Shown here: positions 1-6,525 of the stretch, one piece after another
Numbering within the stretch: position 1 is the stretch's first letter
Layout: the number at the start of each line of letters is the position of its first letter
From: UBA3076 sp964646435
GTDB taxonomy: Bacteria; Desulfobacterota; Dissulfuribacteria; Dissulfuribacterales; UBA3076
Direction: 5' to 3'
Assembly: GCA_964646435.1 (NCBI GenBank)
Contig: CAZYEJ010000022.1
Location: 1-32,070, forward strand
Length of the DNA stretch: 32,070 bases
Made by a program: the position numbers and the translations under genes
Notes under the pieces: model-generated
What the model was told of the DNA's origin: nothing
What the model saw: only the letters and a program-made list of their open reading frames with translations
Databases searched by the model: none

Positions 1-72
1 TTCGCCTCCGTCAGGCTGGGTATGGACTTTGCTCGGGACTTGTGTCACAATCCCATGCATCACCAATTAGCA

Positions 73-89
73 GCCGGGCCTTGCCCGGC
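73..89. repeat. Short perfect hairpin, 7-bp stem
   Basis: GCCGGGC and GCCCGGC are separated by a 3-base loop. It lies just left of the attC-like structure and could be part of a neighbouring recombination site or an old terminator. There is no T-run after it on either side. Confidence 0.4.
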
Positions 90-91
90 AC

Positions 92-159
92 ACAACAAAT
101 CGCTGCACTGGATTTTTACTCCGCTCCGCTACGTAAAAACCAGTGAGTTCAGAGGTTGT
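92..159. other. Integron attC-like stem-loop
   Basis: Outer ACAAC (92-96) pairs with GTTGT (155-159). The inner arms 106-119 and 133-145 pair over 13 bp with a single unpaired A at 112, leaving a loop of about 13 bases. A folded imperfect palindrome with AAC/GTT ends and an extrahelical base is the architecture of integron attC sites. The stretch starting at ACAAATCGCTGC resembles the left part of many such sites. The R-box triplets beyond AAC/GTT do not match consensus well, so this is inference. A toxin-antitoxin pair with its own promoter follows directly, a common cassette cargo. Confidence 0.45.
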
Positions 160-174
160 CCCAAAAAAAACAAA

Positions 175-203
175 TTGACACCAAGTATTACCTTGGTTAT
201 ACT
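175..203 (+). promoter_or_regulatory. Sigma-70 promoter with overlapping dyad, toxin-antitoxin operon
   Basis: TTGACA (175-180), a 17-bp spacer and TATACT (198-203) make a near-consensus promoter. The expected start point falls at about 210, two bases before the antitoxin ATG at 212, and there is no Shine-Dalgarno, so the message is probably leaderless. The dyads CCAAG/CTTGG (181-185/192-196) and AAGTAT/ATACTT (183-188/199-204) overlap the spacer and -10. They are good candidates for the operator used in autoregulation by the antitoxin. Confidence 0.7.
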
Positions 204-211
204 TTTGTATT

Positions 212-448
212 ATGAAAACAGCAATCTCTATCCCAGATAAATTATTTCTCGCTGCTGATCAGTATGCTAAAAGCTATGGAATTTCGCGGAGCCATCTGTA
301 TGCAAAAGCAGTTGCGCAATTTCTTGAACAACAGCCATTGGATCACATCACCAAACAACTTAATGAAGTTTACTCATCAGAACCTGCTAAATTGAATGAA
401 ACTCTTTCGACCATGCAGTTTGCCTCAATAGAAAAAGAAAAATGGTAA
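212..448 (+). CDS. Antitoxin, ribbon-helix-helix (MazE/CopG-like)
   Basis: A 78-residue protein. The N-terminus, MKTAISIPDKLFLAAD, is the beta-strand plus helix of a ribbon-helix-helix DNA-binding fold. The following helix (SRSHLYAKAVAQFLEQ) is typical of antitoxins paired with MazF/PemK toxins. The acidic, poorly conserved C-terminus would wrap and neutralise the toxin. It overlaps the toxin gene by 7 bases, so translation is probably coupled. The promoter at 175-203 carries dyads that the dimer likely binds. No Shine-Dalgarno precedes the ATG, consistent with a leaderless transcript. The family assignment is from sequence pattern; the exact antitoxin subfamily is uncertain. Confidence 0.8.
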   Translation: MKTAISIPDKLFLAADQYAKSYGISRSHLYAKAVAQFLEQQPLDHITKQLNEVYSSEPAKLNETLSTMQFASIEKEKW

Positions 449-786
449 TAAAACGCGGGGAAATTTGGTGGGCCGAATTGCCTGAATCTGTTGGTTCTGG
501 GCTCGGTTACAGAAGACCGGTAGTTATAATCCAATCAAACGAATTCAACAAAAGCAAAATCAACACAATCATTGCGGCTGTTATAACATCAAATATACGC
601 TTAGCGGCTGCATCTGGTAACGTTTTGCTCTCCGTTAAAAAATCAAAATTACCCAAAGAAAATGTTGTTAACGTTTCTCAAATAATTACCATCGACAAAT
701 CATTTTTAACAGATAAGGCTCACACCCTATCCAATAAAATCATGGAACAAGTTGATGAGGGCGTGAAGTTAGTACTGAAACTATAA
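442..786 (+). CDS. MazF/PemK-family endoribonuclease toxin
   Basis: A 114-residue protein with the MazF fold signature: KRGEIWWAELPES near the N-terminus (residues 4-16), then YRRPVVIIQSNEFN (about 24-37), and a C-terminal helix. MazF toxins cut mRNA at short sequence motifs and stop growth when the labile antitoxin is lost. The Arg of the YRRPV motif and the ITSN segment correspond to the usual active-site neighbourhood. The gene starts inside the last codons of the antitoxin gene, the standard antitoxin-first operon order. Its position after an attC-like hairpin suggests a stabilising cassette. Length is normal for the family and no lesions are visible. Confidence 0.88.
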   Translation: MVIKRGEIWWAELPESVGSGLGYRRPVVIIQSNEFNKSKINTIIAAVITSNIRLAAASGNVLLSVKKSKLPKENVVNVSQIITIDKSFLTDKAHTLSNKIMEQVDEGVKLVLKL

Positions 787-828
787 AACCAGAGAGAACA
801 AACAAAGAAAGAAATAAAAGGAGAAATA

Positions 829-1185
829 ATGAAAATACTAATTATTTTCAATCGTCAAGCTTATGATAATACGGATGTTACATGGAATGGATTGCGTCTT
901 GCGGGGAAGTTACTGGAGACAGGACAAAAGATAAGAATATTTTTGATGAATGATTCTGTTGATATAGCACGTGATGTTTGCAAACCACCTGAAGGATATG
1001 ATCAGGATCTATCACAAATGCTCAAAGAGCTTATTGCAAAAGGGGTTTCTGTAAAGGTATGTGGAACTTGTATGGTTCGTTGTGGAATTTACAAAAATCA
1101 GCCTTATTTTGAAGGTGCTCAGAAAGCTACAATGCCAGAATTAGCAGAGTGGGTTGTTGACAGCGATAAAATCGTAACATTCTAA
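829..1185 (+). CDS. DsrE/DsrF-like sulfur-relay family protein
   Basis: A 118-residue protein starting MKILIIFNRQAYDNTDV. The N-terminal beta-strand is followed by a helix (WNGLRLAGKLLETG) and a second strand (IRIFLMNDSV), the DsrE-fold pattern. The cysteine-bearing segment VKVCGTCMVRCGI (about residues 76-88) is where single-domain DsrE-like proteins of sulfur bacteria carry their reactive Cys. A role in sulfur transfer or thiol chemistry is inferred from the family; the partner is unknown. A strong AAAGGAG lies 8-10 bases before ATG. The gene sits 43 bases after the toxin on the same strand and may share its transcript. Confidence 0.75.
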   Translation: MKILIIFNRQAYDNTDVTWNGLRLAGKLLETGQKIRIFLMNDSVDIARDVCKPPEGYDQDLSQMLKELIAKGVSVKVCGTCMVRCGIYKNQPYFEGAQKATMPELAEWVVDSDKIVTF

Positions 1186-1305
1186 CAGCTGTGCGAGACC
1201 TGCTCAATCGTTCAAGCTTGCCGAGCTATTCGGTTGTTAATGACAAATTTGCACACCTTGTTTTTCGAGACATCATTACCTCCGCTGTCCCGCAATTCGT
1301 GGATA

Positions 1306-2142
1306 TCAGTCCTGTGAGGAAAGGGCCTCACGCTGGATGGAATAGAGATGCAAAAGCTCTTCATCCGTGAGGCTAGTTTTGAGTCGTGAGGATTCTTTTT
1401 TGACTATTTTTAACAGTTCTTTCAGAAGATGATCTTCTGCATCTACGCCCAGACTATTGAGCTTATGACGGAGTGCATTTGTTCCTGTCTTTTTGCCGAC
1501 AAGCAATTTTCTCTCAAGACATACCTCAGAGGGTTCATATGGTTCGTAGTTCAAAGGATTTTTCAGCAAACCATCCACATGGATGCCGTTCCTGGCCAAC
1601 GGGAGAAGTACTTTTTTAAAAGTATAGAATTTCGATGCCCCCAGGGTTAATGAGGCATTGATTAAATTTTGGTTTATTGATTCAAACGCCTCTCTTGCTG
1701 ATTTTATCAAAAATGGCGTTGAAACAAAAAGATGAGCAATTATGATTCCTTTTTTAGAAAATATCAGATCAATTCCCTGATTGCTTAAGAAATTACCAAG
1801 GCCACTGTCCCCACCCAAAAGGATCAAGAGTGCCAACCCTGCGACAAGAGGAGGCATGCAGATAGGAAGGTCTATTAACGTATCAATTATCTCCTTGCCC
1901 CTGAATTTCTTCATTCCCAGCAGATAGGCCGTAGGAACTCCCAGGCACAATGCCAGAAAGACAACTGCCAGCGATGTCTCGATGCTTATAAGAAAGGATG
2001 ATAATACGTAAGGGGATTTAAACTGGTTCGCAAGTTCTCCAAGCGAAATTGATGTAAACAAAGCGAACATAGGCAACACAATCAGGCATACAAAAATCCC
2101 TGTCATCAATGAAACAACTATGTCAAATGAGATGCCTTTCAT
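1306..2142 (-). CDS. Chimeric ORF: molybdate ABC permease N-part fused to homocitrate synthase C-end
   Basis: Residues 1 to about 185 are a ModB-type permease: several membrane helices, the DLPICMPPLVAGLALL segment, and the cytoplasmic EAA-like loop ending GASKFYTFKKVLLPLAR. From residue about 186 the sequence switches in frame to GIHVDGLLKNPLNYEP and continues as the last ~90 residues of NifV homocitrate synthase, including a GKKTGTNAL motif where the family has GKHSG. The join is near 1585. If the ancestral order was modA-modB-modC-nifV, one deletion removed the end of modB, all of modC and most of nifV. Neither activity is expected: the permease lacks its last helices and the synthase lacks its TIM barrel. 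It lies 18 bases after modA. Confidence 0.85.
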   Translation of the reverse strand: MKGISFDIVVSLMTGIFVCLIVLPMFALFTSISLGELANQFKSPYVLSSFLISIETSLAVVFLALCLGVPTAYLLGMKKFRGKEIIDTLIDLPICMPPLVAGLALLILLGGDSGLGNFLSNQGIDLIFSKKGIIIAHLFVSTPFLIKSAREAFESINQNLINASLTLGASKFYTFKKVLLPLARNGIHVDGLLKNPLNYEPYEPSEVCLERKLLVGKKTGTNALRHKLNSLGVDAEDHLLKELLKIVKKESSRLKTSLTDEELLHLYSIQREALSSQD

Positions 2143-2160
2143 GATTACTCTGCAAAAAGT

Positions 2161-2907
2161 CTATTTTACCGCATCGAAACCATAATCCATGAAGATCCCT
2201 TTAGCTTCAGCGCTTAAAAGATAACTGATATATTTAGATGCCTCTTTTTTATGCCTTATCATTTGACAAACTGGAATAATATATGTGGAGATATATTGTT
2301 CCGGTATGTCAATAGGCTTTACCTTTCCGGACTGAATTGCGTCTGCCTTCCATACAATAGAGGCATCAGCATTATTTTTTTCAATCCACATTACCAGTTG
2401 CTTTACTGATATGCCTCTGGCCCTTATATTTATATTTGACTCATTGAGGCCTGCTTTTTTTAATATTACAGCACTTGCCTCACCTATTGCTGTTGCCTTG
2501 ACATTCCCCAATACGATTCGGTTGTTATTATCAACAAAGTCGCCAAGAGACTTTACCTTATTGTTTCGTTCAGTAGTAATGATAACCGGGGTGTGATAGG
2601 CGAGCGGTGTATAATCCTTTATGTATCTTTTTTCTTTCAGGATCTTTGCCCACTTCTCACTTCCAGGGATAAAGACATCAGGGGTTTGCCCCACCAATAT
2701 CTTGTTACCCAGCCTTCCGCCTCCTTCATAATCGTAGATTACCCTTACGCCATATCTTTTCCCGAATCTCTGACCTATCTCATCTAAAGGCAACCGCATC
2801 CCAACCCCGGCAAATACAAGGATTTCCTTAGGACCTCCTTGTGCAAAGGCAGTAGAACAGATGAGGCAACCCATTGATACCAGACATATTACCGTCAATC
2901 TTTTCAT
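2161..2907 (-). CDS. modA: Molybdate ABC transporter substrate-binding protein
   Basis: A periplasmic binding protein for molybdate (or tungstate). The start at MKRLTVICLVSMG gives a clean signal peptide with cleavage after STAFA; an alternative ATG lies three codons upstream, and longer in-frame starts overlap nifE coding sequence. The mature part shows ILVFAGVGMRLPLDEIG, then TPDVFIPGSEKW and ADASIVWKADAI, typical of ModA/WtpA ligand-binding lobes, and is of normal family length. It begins 19 bases after the nifE remnant and precedes the modB chimera, so it belongs to the nif operon and supplied Mo for the cofactor. It is intact although its permease partner is not, so it is probably orphaned. 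Confidence 0.88.
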   Translation of the reverse strand: MKRLTVICLVSMGCLICSTAFAQGGPKEILVFAGVGMRLPLDEIGQRFGKRYGVRVIYDYEGGGRLGNKILVGQTPDVFIPGSEKWAKILKEKRYIKDYTPLAYHTPVIITTERNNKVKSLGDFVDNNNRIVLGNVKATAIGEASAVILKKAGLNESNINIRARGISVKQLVMWIEKNNADASIVWKADAIQSGKVKPIDIPEQYISTYIIPVCQMIRHKKEASKYISYLLSAEAKGIFMDYGFDAVK

Positions 2908-2926
2908 CCCGGTCATCTTCTGTAAG

Positions 2927-3772
2927 CTACAGATTTTGGGCTGCGAGCTTCCATACCGGGGCATAAACGGCATTATGAACACTAGCGGCGAAATTCAAAA
3001 AGCCCTGGAAACCCACATAAGGGCCGGCACGTTTGAGCTGTGGAAAGGGACAAAAACCAATGCCTAATTTGTGTGAGAGATATTGCTCTTTTATCCCGCC
3101 CATAAAGACATCGGGCCTCAATTCATCAAGCAGGTGCTCCAGATCGTGTTCAGATGCATCGTCTATAATATAGGTGCCGGGGTTAACGGTCTGGCAGGCC
3201 TCCTTATAAGTAGTCAGATCGCCAAATTGAGAGCCTGTAAAGACCACCTCCGTCCCCATATCATCCAAGGCCTTGATGAGAGAGGCCATACGTGCAGCGC
3301 CGAAAAAAAGAGCCGCCCTCTTGCCTTTGAGCCTGGGTAAAAAACGATCAAGCCCAGGTTTTATGGCCTTATATCCCGTGGCAATGGCCTTTTCAGCCTC
3401 TCTTTCCAGGCCAAAATATTGTCCGATCTTGCGCAGGCTGGCCATGGTCTGGGAAGGTCCGAGGAAAGTGACCTTCAAATAGGGTATCCCATATCTTTTC
3501 TGAAGCGCCTCTGCCAGGAAACGCCCTGAACTCTGGCAGATCAGCAGATTGAGCCTTACCTTGTGGGCAGCAACAATCCCTTCATAATCCGCATGACCTG
3601 TAAAGATGCAGCGAACCCTTATGCCCATCTTTTCTAAAAAGGATTTTAAGACCCTACTCTCACCATTGATGTTGTAGTCGCCGATGATGTTTACATCATA
3701 GTCCCCCACCTCTGTCCGTTTACCCTGGCCGATTAGACGATTTAAAAGGCATTCATAAGCGATCCTGTGGCC
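2927..3772 (-). pseudogene. nifE: nifE remnant (C-terminal two thirds)
   Basis: NifE scaffolds FeMo-cofactor assembly with NifN. The readable part begins about codon SGHRIAYECLLNRLIG (near 3772, as in NifE GNRLAGEAL) and runs through DYDVNIIGDYNINGE, a conserved-Cys segment (LLICQSSGRFLAEAL), and the NifE-type end GGIKEQYLSHKLGIGF. The NifD cofactor-binding His is replaced (FCPFPQLKRAGPY), which favours NifE over NifD. A GTG at 3709 is the first usable start, but homology extends upstream of it. On that side it is joined, out of frame, to an internal piece of nifK, so the N-terminal third is gone. The stop is 19 bases before modA. Confidence 0.8.
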
Positions 3773-3779
3773 GCTTGCC

Positions 3780-4104
3780 TGGCTATCTCCCTGATATCTC
3801 CGGGCGTAATCATGCCCGGGATGATATTTACCTTATTGTTCGGGGTAGTCCGTTTGGCCAAAGTCTTTAAAAATGCCGCAGCCGCACGGTTATATCCTTC
3901 TACGTGAGAACCTGCAAAACTGGGGGTATGAGTAATGACAAACTTGACCTCATCAAGGACCTCGGGGCCGAATTCCTCTTCCAGCTCATCCTGGGCCTCT
4001 TCCAGAAAGCCCTCTATGTCGTCTCCGATGATCTCACTCGAGCAGACTGTAATAATGGCAATTACCTCAGGGTGATAACGGATAATAAGATTGCGCAGTC
4101 CGTC
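3780..4104 (-). pseudogene. nifK: nifK internal fragment (nitrogenase beta subunit)
   Basis: Translating the minus strand here gives RYHPEVIAIITVCSSEIIGD followed by THTPSFAGSHVEGY and NKVNIIPGMITPGDIREIAR. These are diagnostic of the beta subunit: the P-cluster Cys sits in TVCSSEIIGDD, the Ser region in PSFAGSH, and NIIPG is a beta-type strand. Only about 105 residues remain. At the right edge (about 4100) it is joined to nifD at a short shared CTGGGAC-like sequence with a frame change. At the left edge (about 3775) it is joined to nifE, again out of frame. There is no start codon of its own. Confidence 0.8.
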
Positions 4105-5218
4105 CCAGTTCCTTCATGACCTTCTGCCAGTGCCATACCCTCGGCCCTCCCACATACATGCCCACCTTTTTGCCTGTAAGTCTCTCCCTGTAGAAGTCTA
4201 TGGCAGGGGAAATGACCTCCAACTCGTGCTCAATGATCTGCTCTGCCTTATCCTTCATTTCTTTGGAACCGAAGAATTCCGCCACTTCCCTCAGGGCCTT
4301 GGCCGTCTGCTCAATGCCAAAGAAGCTCGCATCCACATAGGGGACATCAAAACCTTCCTTGATCAGGTCAGAGATATAGGTGCAGGACCGTTGGCAATGG
4401 AGGACATTCAACTTGGCATCGGGTATCTGGAGCAGATTCTCAAGGCGCTCGCCGCCGGTAAAAACCGCCACGATACGGCACCCTAGCTTTTCAAAGAGGG
4501 GCTTGATGTAAGCCAGGTCCCAGTCCATATTAAATTCGCCGATAATGTTAATGTCATAAGGCCCTTTTTCTTCCTCTTTCATGCAGACCTCTGGGTGTTT
4601 CTCTCTGTACTCCACTACCTGGTCATAGAACTGGACATTGAAATGGTGATGACCAGTAGACTGGCTGACACCACAAAAGCCTGGTGAATCGATGACAAAT
4701 ACAGGCTTGCCTATCTCTCTTTCAACCCTTCGGGCCACAGAAGGACAGTCATCTCCGATAAGACCGCTCGTACACGTGGTATAGATCAGGATACCTGCTG
4801 CACCCGGTACGAGACGCCAGGCCTCAAGGCATGTCTTTTCCAGCTTCTCCATACCGCCAAAGACCACGTCCTTTTCCAGGAGGTCAGAGGTAATAGCCCG
4901 TCTGCGGTTATGAGAATCATTACAGAGTGTATTCGGACCTGCCCAGGCATAAATGTTCGAAAGATTACGCCGGGTCCCCCACTGATACCAGGCACACCCG
5001 GACGGTGAATGGATGATCTGAAGACAGTCACCGATCGGTCCACCCACGACCCCGCGGGCCCCGGCAAATGCGCAACCACGTTCAGTCATATCCCCAGGGA
5101 TGGTTTTGACATTGCAAGCAGGGATGTTGGGCTCTTTTCTATTGGTAAGCACATGATGCTTATACCTTTCAGGTATAGTAAAATCGCATTTTAATTTATA
5201 TTTTTCCGGAATAGCCAT
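4067..5218 (-). CDS. nifD: Nitrogenase alpha subunit (NifD-like, V/Fe-type resemblance), C-terminally truncated
   Basis: A 383-residue ORF whose first ~372 residues are a nitrogenase alpha chain. Expected P-cluster Cys are present at 49 (ERGCAFAG), 75 (SPSGCAWYQ) and 149 (TTCTSGLIGDD), as is the cofactor Cys at 275 (LNVLHCQRS). VSQSTGHHHFN marks NifD, not NifE. MTERGCAFAG, WGTRRN and GGPRVWHW resemble VnfD/AnfD and uncharacterised alternative groups more than classical NifD. The sequence ends after WHWQKVMKELG; the next 11 residues are read from nifK in the wrong frame. About 100 C-terminal residues, including the cofactor His, are lost, so the protein cannot be an active alpha subunit. It starts 28 bases after nifB. 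Confidence 0.85.
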   Translation of the reverse strand: MAIPEKYKLKCDFTIPERYKHHVLTNRKEPNIPACNVKTIPGDMTERGCAFAGARGVVGGPIGDCLQIIHSPSGCAWYQWGTRRNLSNIYAWAGPNTLCNDSHNRRRAITSDLLEKDVVFGGMEKLEKTCLEAWRLVPGAAGILIYTTCTSGLIGDDCPSVARRVEREIGKPVFVIDSPGFCGVSQSTGHHHFNVQFYDQVVEYREKHPEVCMKEEEKGPYDINIIGEFNMDWDLAYIKPLFEKLGCRIVAVFTGGERLENLLQIPDAKLNVLHCQRSCTYISDLIKEGFDVPYVDASFFGIEQTAKALREVAEFFGSKEMKDKAEQIIEHELEVISPAIDFYRERLTGKKVGMYVGGPRVWHWQKVMKELGRTAQSYYPLSP

Positions 5219-5246
5219 TTCTTCTCTCCATTATGATATGGAATAA

Positions 5247-5652
5247 TTAATTATTGCACATAGTACAGGGGTCGGTATGAACGGAATAGGTGTAAGGGCA
5301 TGCCTCCTGCTGCACATCTCTTCCAGGTTCCTCTCCAGGTACTCCTACCGCATCGGCCCTGCACTGCTTGCATAGATACCATTGCTTGATTACAGGGAGA
5401 CATTCTGCCCGGGCCCTGCTCAGTTCTGCTGGCGTGGGCGAAGGCAACTGGGAAAAGATACCCAGTGGAATCAAAGGCATGATATTCATAATATGTGCCC
5501 CTGCGCCCTCTATCTCTTGGGCTATCTCTAAAACATGGTCAGAATTGATCCCTGGAATAAATACGGTATTTATCTTTACAAAAAATCCCGCACGACCGGC
5601 CTGATAAATCCCTTCCATCTGATGTTCCAGTAAGATTTTGGCACCCTCCAGG
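5247..5652 (-). pseudogene. nifB: nifB remnant (second half)
   Basis: NifB builds NifB-co from Fe-S clusters. The remnant reads LEGAKILLEHQMEGIYQAG, then VKINTVFIPGINSDHVLEIA, AHIMNIMPLIPLG and CKQCRADAVGVPGE, all landmark NifB sequences. The radical-SAM CxxxCxxC N-terminal part is absent because the 5' side is spliced at about 5650 to the first 18 codons of nifH, one frame off. An ATG at 5616-5618 would allow a 123-residue product with no catalytic cluster site. The C-terminal NifX-like domain found in some NifB proteins is not present. Confidence 0.85.
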
Positions 5653-5704
5653 TCGTGGTTGACTTGCCGATACCGCCTTTTCCATAGATATCGATTTTTC
5701 TCAT
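5576..5704 (-). pseudogene. nifH: nifH start (18 codons) fused out of frame to nifB
   Basis: The ATG at 5702-5704 follows AGGAG with good spacing and opens MRKIDIYGKGGIGKSTTT, the exact N-terminus and P-loop of nitrogenase Fe protein. After Thr18 the sequence departs abruptly to WRVPKSYWNI, which is nifB read in another frame, ending at 5576. About 255 codons of nifH are missing. The retained promoter, ribosome site and P-loop show that the left deletion endpoint lies only about 55 bases into the gene. Confidence 0.88.
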
Positions 5705-5763
5705 TTCATGTCTCCTATACAAACAAGGTTTGTTCGAATTCTCATTTCTTACGACATGCATTA

Positions 5764-5779
5764 CTCAAGACTCGTGCCA
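5764..5779 (-). promoter_or_regulatory. Sigma-54 promoter of the nif operon
   Basis: Minus-strand TGGCACG-AGTC-TTGAG matches the -24 element perfectly and the -12 element with one change (GC to GA), at correct spacing. It lies about 60 bases upstream of the nifH ATG, giving a leader of about 50 bases. Sigma-54 plus NifA control is standard for nifH, and nifA is nearby. No clear TGT-N10-ACA NifA site was found upstream. Confidence 0.6.
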
Positions 5780-6132
5780 CAGGATTGGAGTGTGCCGATG
5801 AGAGGTACTAACTATTGGATAATATTGATAGAATTGATAGCTAATGTGTTTGTTCCTGTGAAGATAATGCGGGATCGCATCTTACAGGAAGGTAAAAAAT
5901 AAAGACCTCTTTCTACCGGAATGTAGGAATAGGCAAGAATAGGAATGAGGCAGGATTGTGTATATCTATATCAGTCGTCTTGAAGAGAAAAATGATTCGT
6001 GACTGTAGAGCAATCAACAATCAACAATCATCAATCCAAAAAACTATGGCAGTGCTGAAAGCCCAAAACTCAAGGCCAGGGGTCAGTTGGCAGCGCCGCC
6101 ATAAAATATTCTGGATCAATTTGTTGGGCTTT
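5780..6132. other. nif upstream region without a gene
   Basis: There is no credible gene here. It contains a short AATCAAC-type tandem low-complexity run (6011-6036) and an inverted repeat AAAGCCCAA/TTGGGCTTT (6058-6066/6124-6132) whose arms are separated by 57 bases. The inverted repeat sits directly after the CoA-binding gene and could act as a weak terminator. Confidence 0.4.
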
Positions 6133-6507
6133 TTAGAATTGCCCCGTTTTGAGCAATACGAGTGTGCATGCCTCCTCCGTGCGAATTCCATGCTGTTCTA
6201 ATGTTATCCGCAGGGACGTGTTCTCCGCGCCCGGATTGAACATGACTCTGTCGGGATTAAGCTGGAGAATGTCGTTCTGAAGTGAAGACGACACGGTTTC
6301 TGAAACGTACACGGTGAGCGTATCAATGTTGTCCGTGATGTCAGTCAACTTGTGGGTAACCGCCAAGCCTTCAATGGTTTCAACCGCGGGGTGGACAGGA
6401 ATAACGTGATGTCCGTGTTCGACTAGGAGTCGTACGGCTTGGTTGGAGTACCGATTCGCCTTCGGGCTTGCCCCAAGGACAACAACGTTCTGTTTGCCAT
6501 TGGCCAT
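6133..6507 (-). CDS. CoA-binding domain protein (YccU-like)
   Basis: A 124-residue single-domain Rossmann protein. The N-terminus NVVVLGASPKANRYSNQAV is the CoA_binding/succinyl-CoA-ligase-like nucleotide loop. VIPVHPAVETIEGL and VMFNPGAENTSL are conserved strands and turns of the family. These small cytosolic proteins bind CoA or a related nucleotide; the function is not established. It starts ATG after AAGGA at good spacing. It lies 18 bases downstream of nifA on the same strand and probably shares its transcript; a small CoA-binding protein next to nif genes has no obvious mechanistic role. It appears intact. Confidence 0.82.
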   Translation of the reverse strand: MANGKQNVVVLGASPKANRYSNQAVRLLVEHGHHVIPVHPAVETIEGLAVTHKLTDITDNIDTLTVYVSETVSSSLQNDILQLNPDRVMFNPGAENTSLRITLEQHGIRTEEACTLVLLKTGQF

Positions 6508-6525
6508 GCTGATCCTTTTTTGAGC

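Noticed and set aside
1184..1240. A second attC site after the DsrE gene (TAACA ... TGTTA)
   Set aside because: Only the outer five bases pair; no inner arms or bulges align as they do at 92-159.
1306..5704. Programmed excision element inside nif genes, as in cyanobacteria
   Set aside because: No recombinase or intervening element is present; sequence is missing rather than interrupted, at several unrelated sites.
6011..6036. AATCAAC-type repeats as a CRISPR remnant
   Set aside because: The unit is 6-7 bases with no spacers; it is low-complexity sequence.
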